A stretch of DNA of 64,000 bases from NCBI GenBank assembly GCA_903892415.1, contig CAITIQ010000587.1:26335-90334 (forward strand). The letters are read 5' to 3'. This DNA comes from an uncultured delta proteobacterium (GTDB taxonomy: Bacteria > Myxococcota_A > Polyangia > Polyangiales > Polyangiaceae). The stretch's first letter is position 1; each line of letters starts with the position of its first letter. Positions 35,732 through 44,059 of the stretch are shown in pieces. The notes under the pieces were generated by a model, which saw only the letters and a list, made by a program, of their open reading frames with translations, was not told the DNA's origin and made no database searches. The position numbers were made by a program, and so were the translations under genes.

Positions 35732-37207
35732 CTACTCGCTTGCGGCGGGGGCCGACAGGGTGCGGTTGTCGCGGAGCGGCAAGCGCACGCTGAAGGTCGC
35801 GCCGCGGCCGGGCGGGCTTTGCACCTGGACCGAGCCGGCGTGGGCCTCGGCGATGGCCGTGACCAAGGCCAAGCCGTGGCCGGTGCCGCGCTCGCGTCCG
35901 CGGGTGAAGAAGCGCTCGAACACGCGCTCGAGATCGGCCTCGGCAATGCCCGGCCCGCTGTCTTCGATGCTGAGCTGGGCGAAGCCTGCGCTGGCGTCGA
36001 GGTGAACCTCGACGCGCGCGGCTTCGCCCTCCCGTGGTTGCGCGAAGGCGAAGGCGTTCTCGAGCAGGTTGCGCACGACGGCATCGAGGCCGTGCGGTAC
36101 CGCGGCCAGCTCGACGTTGGGCTCGAGCGTGAGCGCGAGCTTCACCTCCGGCTGCTTCTCGGCACAGCTCTCGGCGATGCGCTGGGTCAACGCGCTCAGG
36201 TCCACCCGTTCGCGTTGGTCGGCGACCAGGCCGGCTTCGGCGCGCGCGAGCTCGAGGAACTGCGTGACCACCGCGTCGAGTTTGCCGCCGGCGTCGCGCA
36301 GCGCGCGGGCTAACCGCTGGGCGCGCGCTGCATCGAGCGGACCGTGCTCGAGCGTATCGGCGGCGGCGCGCACGGTGGAGAGCGGGCTCTTCAGCTCGTG
36401 CACCAGATCGGCTGTGAAGGTTTGGTTCTTACTCTGACGGTCTTGCAGCCGAGCGAGCAATTCATTGAAGGCCAACGCAAGATCCTGCACTTCGGCGTCG
36501 CCCACTTGATCGAGCCGCGCAACGGCTTGAGGATCTTGCGCCCGTGCGCGGGCCTGCGCGCCCAGCGCGCGGATCGGTTTGACGATGCCACGCCCCAAGA
36601 GCCAAGCCACCGCCACGGCGAAGGGCGCGAGCCCCAGCATCAGCCGCAACATTTGGTAGCGCAAATCGTAGAGCGCCCGCACTGCGCGGCGTGAACTCTG
36701 CGCCGCGATCACCAGGCTGCCATCGGCGCGTTGCGCTGCCGCGTAGCAGATCAGCAGCTTGCCGCCTGGAGCGGTGCGGCACTCACTCCTGGCCGTGAGC
36801 GTGCTGGTCTGCGCAAATTCTTCTCGCTCTAGCAGCGGTCCAAAACTCGCATCCACCTCGCTCAAGGAAGGCGCGCCGTCCGGCCCGAAGAACAGCGTCC
36901 CGAGTTGATGCAGCGCATCGGTGCCGCGATCAAAATCGCTGTCGGCGAGGAGAGCGCCGTTTGGCGAAACCACGCGCAGCCAGACCTGATACTCGCGGGC
37001 GCGCTCGCTCGCTTGTGCTCGTAGCAAAGCGGTATCGGGCGGCGTGGCTTGAGCTTCCGCCAGCGCTGCCTCCTCGAGGTTCTCGCGCATATCGGAGACG
37101 AGCGTGCTCTCGCGCAGCCCGGCGCCGGCCACCACCACCAGCGGCGCAAACACCACCGCCAGCGCGACCGCGATCACCCGCAGCCGCAAACTCAGTCGTC
37201 GCGCCAT
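35732..37207 (-). CDS. Two-component sensor histidine kinase
   Basis: 491 residues. TM1 (VIAVALAVVFAPLVVVAGA), a ~160-residue periplasmic sensor region, TM2 (LMLGLAPFAVAVAWLLG), HAMP (RGIVKPIRALGAQARAR), HisKA with phospho-His in LVHELKSPLS, and HATPase_c with N-box (RNLLENAFAF), DSGPGIAE and GTGHGLAL. The ATG at 37207 lies 16 bp inside the end of the response-regulator gene, so they form an operon. Signal unknown. Confidence 0.95.
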   Translation of the reverse strand: MARRLSLRLRVIAVALAVVFAPLVVVAGAGLRESTLVSDMRENLEEAALAEAQATPPDTALLRAQASERAREYQVWLRVVSPNGALLADSDFDRGTDALHQLGTLFFGPDGAPSLSEVDASFGPLLEREEFAQTSTLTARSECRTAPGGKLLICYAAAQRADGSLVIAAQSSRRAVRALYDLRYQMLRLMLGLAPFAVAVAWLLGRGIVKPIRALGAQARARAQDPQAVARLDQVGDAEVQDLALAFNELLARLQDRQSKNQTFTADLVHELKSPLSTVRAAADTLEHGPLDAARAQRLARALRDAGGKLDAVVTQFLELARAEAGLVADQRERVDLSALTQRIAESCAEKQPEVKLALTLEPNVELAAVPHGLDAVVRNLLENAFAFAQPREGEAARVEVHLDASAGFAQLSIEDSGPGIAEADLERVFERFFTRGRERGTGHGLALVTAIAEAHAGSVQVQSPPGRGATFSVRLPLRDNRTLSAPAASE

Positions 37208-37881
37208 CGATAGCCGGCTCCGACCACGGTCTCGAGACGATCGAAGCGCTCGTCGATCGCCTCCAACTTGCGACGCAGCCGGCCGACGTAGGTATCGACG
37301 ATGCGCGCGGCGACCACCGAGTCATCGCCGCGGACGATCTCGAGCAGTCGGTCGCGTGAGAGCACGAAGCCGGGACGCTTGGCCAACGCCTCGAGCAAAC
37401 GGAACTCGGTCAGCGTGACTTTGAGCGGCGTCTGCCGATAGCGAACCTCCAGCCGATCCGGAAGCAGCTCGAGCTCCCCGCGTTTGACCGCCTGCTCGAC
37501 CTCACTCTGGCCGCGCCGTTGTTCCCGCCGCATCAGCACCTGCGCGCGCGCCAGCAGTACGCGGGTGCTGAACGGTTTGGAGAGGTAGTCGTCGGCCCCG
37601 AGCTCGAGCCCCAGCGCCTCATCGATTTCGTCGCCGCGTGAGGTGAGCAAGAGCAAAGGGACGAAGTTCTGTTCGCCGCGCAGCTTGCGACAGAGCGCGA
37701 AGCCGTCGAGCCGCGGCATGTTGACGTCGGAGACCACGAGCTGCGGCGCATGGTCGACGATGGCTTTGTAGCCGGCCTGGCCGTCGTTCGCGGTGAGCAC
37801 CGTGAAGCCGGCGTCCTCGAAGGCGAGCGCGACAAGGTCGAGCAGAGAGGCGTCGTCGTCGATCAACAGGACTTTGAACAT
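37192..37881 (-). CDS. OmpR/PhoB-family response regulator
   Basis: 229 residues from the ATG at 37881. Receiver domain with DDD (8-10), phosphorylation Asp52 (SDVNMPRLDG), Thr in LLTSRGDE and Lys in LSKPFS. The winged-helix DNA-binding domain has LTEFRLLEALAKRPG and RIVDTYVGRLRRKLE. Partner of the downstream sensor kinase. Upstream, between it and the protease gene, is a 65-bp palindromic element. Confidence 0.95.
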   Translation of the reverse strand: MFKVLLIDDDASLLDLVALAFEDAGFTVLTANDGQAGYKAIVDHAPQLVVSDVNMPRLDGFALCRKLRGEQNFVPLLLLTSRGDEIDEALGLELGADDYLSKPFSTRVLLARAQVLMRREQRRGQSEVEQAVKRGELELLPDRLEVRYRQTPLKVTLTEFRLLEALAKRPGFVLSRDRLLEIVRGDDSVVAARIVDTYVGRLRRKLEAIDERFDRLETVVGAGYRWRDD

Positions 37882-37928
37882 GAGGGTCGGGCGCGTGAGC
37901 ATGGTTGCACGGGAAGGGAGTGCGAACT

Positions 37929-37993
37929 GGTCGTTTTGTTGAATTGGGTAGGCGATCCAAGGCCGATCGACGTCCGAATTCAACAAAACGTCC
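37929..37993. repeat. Inverted-repeat element, copy A (GTTTTGTTGAATT arms)
   Basis: 17-bp arms (37929-37945 and 37977-37993; one mismatch) around a 31-bp spacer. Core arms GTTTTGTTGAATT and AATTCAACAAAAC are AT-rich against the GC-rich background. A second copy with identical arm core and the same 31-bp spacer length lies at 44960-45036. Confidence 0.85.
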
Positions 37994-38084
37994 ATTCCGA
38001 GGGCCCATCCGGCGGAAGATGGCGAGCGGGCACGGTCGGAGAGTGCTCTAAAGCGGCGTCAGAATTGTGACGCTTTCTCGCGGT

Positions 38085-39386
38085 ATGCAAAGACCGCTTG
38101 TTGCTGTGGCTGCTTCGGTTTTTGCGCTGCTGGGGAGTGGCTGTGAGTTCTCCCTTTGTGTGGATGAGCTCGCGGGGACCGATGTGGTCGCGACCGATCA
38201 GGAGCGGATCATCGGGGGAGTTGTGGATGAGGTGAATGCCTCGACCTTGGCGTTGTTCCTGACCACCGAGGAGGGGAATCGGGCGCTGTGTTCAGCCTCG
38301 GCGATACGGCGGCGCGGCAAGGTTGTGTACGCGCTGACGGCGGCGCATTGCGCGCAAGGCACGGTGGATGACGTGATCTCGCGGGTCGACCTGGAGGCCT
38401 GTTTGAGCGATTCCACCTCTCCTCAATGTTCGCTGCGTTACCAGCCGATCGATTGGTTCAATCACCCCGACTACAACGACAGCACGCTCAGTCACGATGT
38501 CGCGGTGGTGCGCTTTCGCCTGAGCGACGGCGTACCTCCGCCACCGCTAGTGCCGGCGGCGTTGAGCGCAGACGGTCTCGTGGCGGGGGATGAACTCGAG
38601 CTCTCCGGCTTCGGCCAGATCCAGGTCGGGCCCTCCGGCAGTGTGCCCTTTCAGACCAAACGTCATCACGTGTTCGTGCCGGTGGAGACGGTGTTTACGA
38701 ACACCTTGCGGGTGAACGCAACCGCAGGCGAAACGGCTTGTTTTGGTGATTCGGGCGGGCCGGCGTACGCGTGGATCGGTGGTGTGCGCAAGGTGGTCGG
38801 CGTGGCCTCGTCGGCGGACTTCGAATGCAAGTTGTTCTCGAACTATGCGCGCACCAGCGCTGAGGCGAGCTTCATCACGTCGGTGCTCGATGCGCCCTGC
38901 GCCGAATGCGAAGCGGGCAGCGGAGCAGGCGGCGCTAACGAAGGCGGTGGCCCCGGCGCAGGCGGTGGGCCGGATGCGGGCGGCGCAAGCGAAGGTGGCT
39001 CGGCGCAAGGCGGCGCGGCAGGCGAAGGGGCCGGGTCATCGCAGGGCGGCGCAGGTGGTGCGAGTGAGGGTGGTTCGGCGCAGGGCGCTGGGTCGGCGCA
39101 AGGCGGCGGAGCAGGCGAAGGGGCCGGGGCATCGCAGGGCGGGTCTGCGCAAGGCGAAGGCGCTGCGGTGAGCGGCTCCGGTGCGGAGGACGTCGCTGCA
39201 GGCGGAAGCAACAGTGAAGCGTCGGGCTCGAACGGCGCCGCTGGACCATGCACGCCGGTGACGCTCTCCTGCGACCTCGCGACCATGGGCTCGGGGGATC
39301 GCAATGCGCTGGGATGGGCGGCTGTGATCGTCGCGCTGCTGCTGATGTTTCGCGGCAAATCGCAGGGCCGCTTCGAGGATGGTTGA
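38085..39386 (+). CDS. Trypsin-like serine protease lipoprotein with MYXO-CTERM-like tail
   Basis: 433 residues from the ATG at 38085 (a GTG at 38067 is possible). Lipobox GSGC (Cys20). Chymotrypsin-fold protease: RIIGG (41-45) at the usual activation site, His88 in LTAAHC, Asp138 in SHDVAVV, Ser223 in GDSGGP, so the triad is complete. Residues ~285-390 are Gly/Ala/Ser repeats (AQGGGAGEGAGASQGG). The end, with CDLATMGSG, a hydrophobic WAAVIVALLLMF and RGKSQGR, resembles a MYXO-CTERM sorting signal. Having both a lipobox and such a tail is unusual. Probably a surface-anchored protease. Confidence 0.9.
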   Translation: MQRPLVAVAASVFALLGSGCEFSLCVDELAGTDVVATDQERIIGGVVDEVNASTLALFLTTEEGNRALCSASAIRRRGKVVYALTAAHCAQGTVDDVISRVDLEACLSDSTSPQCSLRYQPIDWFNHPDYNDSTLSHDVAVVRFRLSDGVPPPPLVPAALSADGLVAGDELELSGFGQIQVGPSGSVPFQTKRHHVFVPVETVFTNTLRVNATAGETACFGDSGGPAYAWIGGVRKVVGVASSADFECKLFSNYARTSAEASFITSVLDAPCAECEAGSGAGGANEGGGPGAGGGPDAGGASEGGSAQGGAAGEGAGSSQGGAGGASEGGSAQGAGSAQGGGAGEGAGASQGGSAQGEGAAVSGSGAEDVAAGGSNSEASGSNGAAGPCTPVTLSCDLATMGSGDRNALGWAAVIVALLLMFRGKSQGRFEDG

Positions 39387-39389
39387 GCG

Positions 39390-40973
39390 CTAACGAACCA
39401 TGAGGTCGAGCAACGGCGCACAGCCTTCGCCGAAGAGCTGCAACATGCGCTCGGGCGAGCCTTGCGTGCAGACGGTGGTCTTCGGTTTTGTGCTGGGTTT
39501 GCCGAAGAAGGCCCCATGTGCGACGCCGAGCCCTTGCTGATCGCGCACGAAGATCGCCGGGGTTTGGTCGGGCGTAAAGCCGGGTACCTCGACGAAACGT
39601 AGGCCGCGCCGTTCGAGCTGGGCGATTAGCTCCGGCACGCGGGCTTGCTCCACTGGCTGGTCGTTGATCGCCGCTGGGCGCGGTACAGCCTTTTTGCCCG
39701 AGTAGAGCTTGACCGGATAGGTGACGAGCACGACGCCCGCCTCCGGCGTAGGAAAGGTGACGCCCTCAAAGGCGCGCTCCACACATTGAACCAGCGTTGA
39801 GTCTCTGAGCTCGGAGATCGAGCGCAATTTGCTGATGGCGCCGTCCTTACCGATCACAAATTGCACGCTGACCAAGCCCTCCGTGTTTGGGTCGCGCTTG
39901 AGTGCGGCCTCATGGCAGGCAGCGAACTGTGGTGAGCGCTGGTGCACGATGCGCCGAATCACCTCGGGCGAAAGCCTGCCGCGTACTTCGACCGTTCCAA
40001 GCACGATCTTGGGCACTGTGCTGGGCGGGGTCTCGGCGTCGTTCACGGTGGGCGTCCTGACGGGCGCTTCCTCGCTCGCGACGGGCGCTTCATTCGGTTG
40101 GCGCCCGCGGCCCCAAGCATCGCGGCCAGCGTTTGCCGCGAGGCCGGTTTCCCCGTGTTCGAGCGCGCCCATTTCGAGCGGTGGGAGCAACATCAGACTG
40201 AGCGCGTAGTCGTGACCGACGTCGGGCAAGGCGAGCGAGCGCAGCAGCCGTGCGGCGCAATCGCTCGCGGGGCTGGGCTCGATGAAGGAGGCGAGCTTCG
40301 CTTCAACCTGGCCGCCCGCTGCGACGCGCAGCGCGAACCAGGCCGGCGTGCGCAGCTTGGGCTCGGCGCCGTACGCGCAGCGTCGCAGACGCTCCGCGGC
40401 GGCCTCGAGCGTTGGGCGCGCGGCGGGCGGCTCCACGCGTTCGTCGGAGTTCCAATCGAGTCCGACGATGCGTTGTTCGAGCGCGGGCTCTGCGCCCAGC
40501 ACGGCCGCTTCGTAACCACCTTCGAAGGCGAGCTCGAGGTTGAGGACGCCGGCTTCGCGGATGGTGGATTTGGTTTGGGTAAACGCCTGCTGAAGGCAGC
40601 TCCCGGCCGCGTGATACGCGAGTTCGCCGCGGACCGAGGTTGCCTTCAACGTGGGCGGCGCTTCGCTTGGCGCCGCCGGCTCCAGCTTGAACGTCATTCG
40701 GCCCTGCAACCACGGTTCGCGCTCGAGCGCCGGCTTCAAGCAGGCTGCGAGCGCCCCGTCGAGCTCGCGCAGCCAACGTTCGGACTCGGCGCTGGGCGGC
40801 GTGAGCGAGGCCTTTACGCCGAGCGCTGCGAAACGTGACGGCGGCTCGCTCGCAGCGAGCTTCACGTCGCTCGTTGGTACGGCAGCCCGTTCCGAAGCCG
40901 AGCCGCACGCGAGTAACTGCGATGCGGAAAGCAGGAGCAACGCTGGGAGAAGGTGGCGGCGAAGGCTTGGCAT
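39390..40973 (-). CDS. Lipoprotein with AgmX/PglI-type C-terminal domain
   Basis: 527 residues from the ATG at 40973. Lipobox LLAC (Cys23). Residues ~340-430 match the AgmX/PglI C-terminal domain seen in myxobacterial gliding and adventurous-motility proteins: GRLSPEVIRRIVHQRSPQFA, CHEAALKRDPNTEGLVSV, FVIGKDGAISK and CVERAFEGVTFPTPE. A second, degenerate copy of a similar fold may lie in the first half (LKATSVRGELAYHAAGSCLQ). It is the last gene of the MATE/VHL-domain operon, 4 bp after the VHL gene. Envelope function by inference. Confidence 0.87.
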   Translation of the reverse strand: MPSLRRHLLPALLLLSASQLLACGSASERAAVPTSDVKLAASEPPSRFAALGVKASLTPPSAESERWLRELDGALAACLKPALEREPWLQGRMTFKLEPAAPSEAPPTLKATSVRGELAYHAAGSCLQQAFTQTKSTIREAGVLNLELAFEGGYEAAVLGAEPALEQRIVGLDWNSDERVEPPAARPTLEAAAERLRRCAYGAEPKLRTPAWFALRVAAGGQVEAKLASFIEPSPASDCAARLLRSLALPDVGHDYALSLMLLPPLEMGALEHGETGLAANAGRDAWGRGRQPNEAPVASEEAPVRTPTVNDAETPPSTVPKIVLGTVEVRGRLSPEVIRRIVHQRSPQFAACHEAALKRDPNTEGLVSVQFVIGKDGAISKLRSISELRDSTLVQCVERAFEGVTFPTPEAGVVLVTYPVKLYSGKKAVPRPAAINDQPVEQARVPELIAQLERRGLRFVEVPGFTPDQTPAIFVRDQQGLGVAHGAFFGKPSTKPKTTVCTQGSPERMLQLFGEGCAPLLDLMVR

Positions 40974-40977
40974 GGCG

Positions 40978-41355
40978 CTACTCGATTTCGATCTGACGCG
41001 GCACTTGATCGGTCGCGGCCCAGCGCAAGAGCTCGTGCCCCGATTCGGCGTCGCGGATGCTCCAAATGTGGCCGACGTAGGTATTGAACGGAGCTTGCGC
41101 TTGCGGTTCGACACGACCGTAGGGCTGAGCGTTGCCGTCGAAGTCGAGCCAGTGCAGCGTGACCGCGGCGCGCCGATTGAGGAAGGTGATCGGCACGGCG
41201 AGGCGCGTGTCATTGGAGCGGGTGGCCTGGGTGCGACCGAGCGCGATGGCGAGCTTGCTGAAGTCCTCGTGCAGCGCGGTGCCGCAGTACTTGCAGATCG
41301 ATTCGCCGGCGGAGGCCGCTTTGGCGCCGCAGGTCGAGCATTGGCTGGGTTGCAT
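40978..41355 (-). CDS. Zinc-ribbon protein with von Hippel-Lindau beta domain
   Basis: 125 residues from the ATG at 41355. The N-terminus is a zinc ribbon: CSTC (Cys6, Cys9) and CKYC (Cys21, Cys24). Residues ~54-115 align without gaps to the human pVHL beta domain: LHWLDFDGNAQPY against the VWLNFDGEPQPY segment, and NTYVGHIWSIRDA against HSYRGHLWLFRDA. The pVHL hydroxyproline-pocket residues are kept: Trp88=Trp69, Tyr98=Tyr79, Ser111=Thr92, His115=His96, Trp117=Trp98. The pVHL alpha domain is absent. VHL-beta domains are known in bacteria, but their role is not. Middle gene of an operon with a MATE transporter (11 bp upstream) and an AgmX-type lipoprotein. Confidence 0.85.
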   Translation of the reverse strand: MQPSQCSTCGAKAASAGESICKYCGTALHEDFSKLAIALGRTQATRSNDTRLAVPITFLNRRAAVTLHWLDFDGNAQPYGRVEPQAQAPFNTYVGHIWSIRDAESGHELLRWAATDQVPRQIEIE

Positions 41356-41366
41356 GGCGAGCTCGT

Positions 41367-42815
41367 TTAGAGGTGAGGGGCGGCTTGGCCGGTGAGGTCG
41401 ATGTTCTTCCAGGCGCCCGAACGGTAGCGGTAGGTCATCACGACCGAGAGGACGGCCAAGTACATCACGAAACAAGTGATGGCCCCGACAGGACCTACTT
41501 TAAAAAAGATCACTGCAACCGAGGCTGCCGGCACGAAGAAGACCCACGCCAAAATGATGCGGGCCCACATGCACCAGGCCGTATCGCCGGCGGCGCGCAA
41601 GGCCTCCGAGAGGGTGATCGAGATGGCGTCGAAGAGCTGCCAGGCGGTGCTCACGAGCAAGAGCTTGGCCGCGAGGTCCACCAACGCGGCGCCGTGATCT
41701 GGCCCTTGCCCGCCGAACACGCTCATCACCGCGCGCGGCGAGCTCGCGTACACCACGCCGACGAACACCTGCCAGGAGGCCGCGAGGATCATCGTGCGTT
41801 TGACGATGCGACCGACGCGGTCTTTGGTGCCGGCGCCGATGGCCTGGCCGACGATGATTGCGCCGGCGGTGGAGAGACCGAAGGCGGGCATGAAGGCGAT
41901 CGAGTTGACCTGCACGACGGCCATCATCGCGGCCACTGCGGTGGTACCGAGGCGCGCGACGATCACGTTGATGAACACGGTGAAGGCAGCAAACTCGAGG
42001 AACCAGTTCGCGCCGGCGGGCAAGCCAAAGCGCAACATGCGAAAGAACTCGCGGGTCGGGCTGAGCGATGGCAGCGCGGGCGCGGTGGGCTCGAGGGCAG
42101 CGCCGGCAGCGGTCGGCGGGCTGGGCGCTTCGGCGGGGCGTGCTTCGCTGGGGGTGCGGCCTGCGCGTAGGAAGGCGACGAAGATCACCGCGAAGGCGAG
42201 GAAGGTCGCGAGCGAGCCGGCCAGCGCGGCTCCGCGCACGCCCATCGCTGGCGCGCCGAGCCGACCGTAGATGAAGACCCAACACAAGGCGACGTTGGCC
42301 ACCATCGCGATCAGGCTGACGACCATCGGTAGGCGGGTGTTGCCGAGCCCGCCGAACCAATTGCCGATCGCCTCGATCCCGACCACTGCGCCGCTCGAGA
42401 GCAGTCGGATGGTCATGTAATCGATCAGGAGCTCACGCACGTTGTCGCTGTAGCCGAGCAAGCCGATGGTGGGACGCAGACCGAGCGTGACGAGACCCAT
42501 CAGCACGGCGGTGAGCAGCGCGACGACGAGGCCGTACCACGCGAAGCGTCGACTGCCTGCGCGATCGCCGGCGCCGGCGAGCTGCGCGACGAAGCTCTGC
42601 ACGATGAACACGACGCCCATCGGCAGGATGAACAGGTTGAGCGCGTTGGACGCGCCGGTGGTGGTCGCCGCGATCGCGTCTTCCCCGAGGGAGGCGACCA
42701 TGGCGGCATCCGAGAAGCCGATCACCGCTTGCGAAGCGCGCGAGAGGATCACCGGCCACGCTAGGCTGAGCAGTCCACCGAAGCTGTCGGAGACCTGCGT
42801 TTCTTCTTGGGCCAC
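41367..42815 (-). CDS. MATE-family efflux transporter
   Basis: 482 residues with a GTG start. About 12 transmembrane segments in two halves, with a cytoplasmic loop rich in Pro/Ala between them (residues ~225-255). LSLAWPVILSRASQAVIGF and the second-half FRMLRFGLPAGANWFLEF match the paired first helices of MATE exporters. These exchange cations or drugs for Na+ or H+. Substrate unknown. It is the first gene of a three-gene operon with the VHL-domain and AgmX-type proteins. Confidence 0.92.
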   Translation of the reverse strand: MAQEETQVSDSFGGLLSLAWPVILSRASQAVIGFSDAAMVASLGEDAIAATTTGASNALNLFILPMGVVFIVQSFVAQLAGAGDRAGSRRFAWYGLVVALLTAVLMGLVTLGLRPTIGLLGYSDNVRELLIDYMTIRLLSSGAVVGIEAIGNWFGGLGNTRLPMVVSLIAMVANVALCWVFIYGRLGAPAMGVRGAALAGSLATFLAFAVIFVAFLRAGRTPSEARPAEAPSPPTAAGAALEPTAPALPSLSPTREFFRMLRFGLPAGANWFLEFAAFTVFINVIVARLGTTAVAAMMAVVQVNSIAFMPAFGLSTAGAIIVGQAIGAGTKDRVGRIVKRTMILAASWQVFVGVVYASSPRAVMSVFGGQGPDHGAALVDLAAKLLLVSTAWQLFDAISITLSEALRAAGDTAWCMWARIILAWVFFVPAASVAVIFFKVGPVGAITCFVMYLAVLSVVMTYRYRSGAWKNIDLTGQAAPHL

Positions 42816-42854
42816 GCGCTCGTCTACACCATCCGCTGAGCGGATGGATGAGCC

Positions 42855-43709
42855 TCAGCGGCTCGGAGCGGTGAAGTGGTCGAGGAAGGCGCGCACGCGA
42901 CTCGTGTGCTTGAGATCGGGCAAGGTGAGCAGCCAGATGTCGCGGCTGAACTGGGGCTGAATAGGGCCGATGCGGACGAGCTCGGGATCGGGATCGGCGT
43001 CGGCGCAAGCGAAGAAGAAGACGCCCAAACCCGCGCGCACGACCTCGCGCAGGATGAGCGAACTCGCATCGACGCGCAGGGCGATCTTCGCCTTGGGTGC
43101 GTGCTCGGAGAGCCAGCTGTCGAGCCAGCGCGTCTCGAGCCGCTCATCCCAATGCACCCACGGATAGTCGGCGTAGTGTGCTTCGGGCCCCACACGTTGT
43201 GCGAGTTCGCGGCTGGCGTAGACCGCAAAATCGAGCTGGCCGAGCTTGCGACCGATCAAGTTTTCGGGCGGAGTGTTGCTGAGGCGCAGCGCGATATCGG
43301 CCTCGCGGCGCAACAGCGAGAGTTCGCTGTCGCTGGTGACCACCGTCAACTCGACGCTGGGATAACGCGCGATAAAGCTCGCGAACTGCGGGCGATAATG
43401 GCGAAGCAAGAGGTCCATCGTGGTCACGCGCAGTTTGCCGTTCAGTTCGGCATCGCGCCCGAGCACCCGGCCCTCGAGCGAGAGCACCTCGTGCTCCAGA
43501 CGTTCGGCGACCTCGCGCATATCGTTGCCCGCCGCCGTCGCGACGAAGCCCTCCGGAGTCGAATCGAACAGCCGAACCCCGAGCTTCTTCTCCAGCGCTC
43601 GCAACCGCCGACCCACCGTGGTGTGGCTGGCCCCCAGCGAGGCCGCCGCATGGCTCAGCGAGCCGTGGCGCGAGAGGGCCAATACGAAGCGGAGGTCATC
43701 CCAATCCAT
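42855..43709 (-). CDS. LysR-family transcriptional regulator
   Basis: 284 residues from the ATG at 43709; an open frame extends far upstream through repeat DNA but is not LysR-like. HTH region: MDWDDLRFVLALSRHGSLSH and AAASLGASHTTVGRRLRALE. Effector-binding domain with LLRREADIALRLS and LREVVRAGLGVFFF. The two-residue DWDD start is typical of a subgroup of LysR regulators. It is upstream of the MATE operon, same strand, 39 bp from the MATE start, so it may be co-transcribed or control it. Confidence 0.92.
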   Translation of the reverse strand: MDWDDLRFVLALSRHGSLSHAAASLGASHTTVGRRLRALEKKLGVRLFDSTPEGFVATAAGNDMREVAERLEHEVLSLEGRVLGRDAELNGKLRVTTMDLLLRHYRPQFASFIARYPSVELTVVTSDSELSLLRREADIALRLSNTPPENLIGRKLGQLDFAVYASRELAQRVGPEAHYADYPWVHWDERLETRWLDSWLSEHAPKAKIALRVDASSLILREVVRAGLGVFFFACADADPDPELVRIGPIQPQFSRDIWLLTLPDLKHTSRVRAFLDHFTAPSR

Positions 43710-44059
43710 CGCGGTATTGTCGCACTCGTCTTTCTCCCCCGTGAACGTGAACGTGCCCGTGAACGTGCCCGATTCTCTGGTTCTCTGATTCCCGAGTCCG
43801 TGGGAATCGGAAGAGAGAGGGAGAGGAAGAGCGGGCACGTGCACGGGCACGGTCACGGGAACGGAGAGAGCGAGAGGAAGAGCGGGCGCGTTCAGGTTCA
43901 CGGGCGGAGAGAGCGGCGGTGCTGTACGCAAGGAAAATCGGTCTGTACCCCCCGGGAACCGTTCTGTACCCCGGGGGGAAGCCGTCTGTACCCCCCCGGA
44001 GCCGTTCTGTACCCCCCTCTTTCGGCTCTGTACGGGGGGTGTTCCCAGTCTGTACGCGT
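43710..44059. other. Repeat-filled gap between LysR and hypothetical gene
   Basis: About 350 bp with no gene. 43740-43885 has GTGAAC/GTGCCC tandem steps, then GATTCCC-N8-GGGAATC (a 7-bp hairpin near 43787-43808), then the complementary GGGCACGTGCACGGGCAC and a repeated GAGAGGAAGAGCGGGC. 43922-44055 is the CTGTAC array. The LysR promoter should lie within this stretch. Confidence 0.6.
43922..44055. repeat. CTGTAC array, seven boxes at 21-22 bp
   Basis: CTGTAC begins at 43922, 43943, 43964, 43986, 44007, 44028 and 44050; spacings are 21, 21, 22, 21, 21, 22. Most boxes are followed by a C-run (CTGTACCCCCC). The array begins 4 bp after the stop of the gene ending at 44060 and ends about 210 bp before the LysR start. 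Confidence 0.85.

Noticed and set aside
37880..38000. Transposon end or IS copy at the palindromic element
   Set aside because: No transposase gene or target duplication nearby; reported as a repeat instead.
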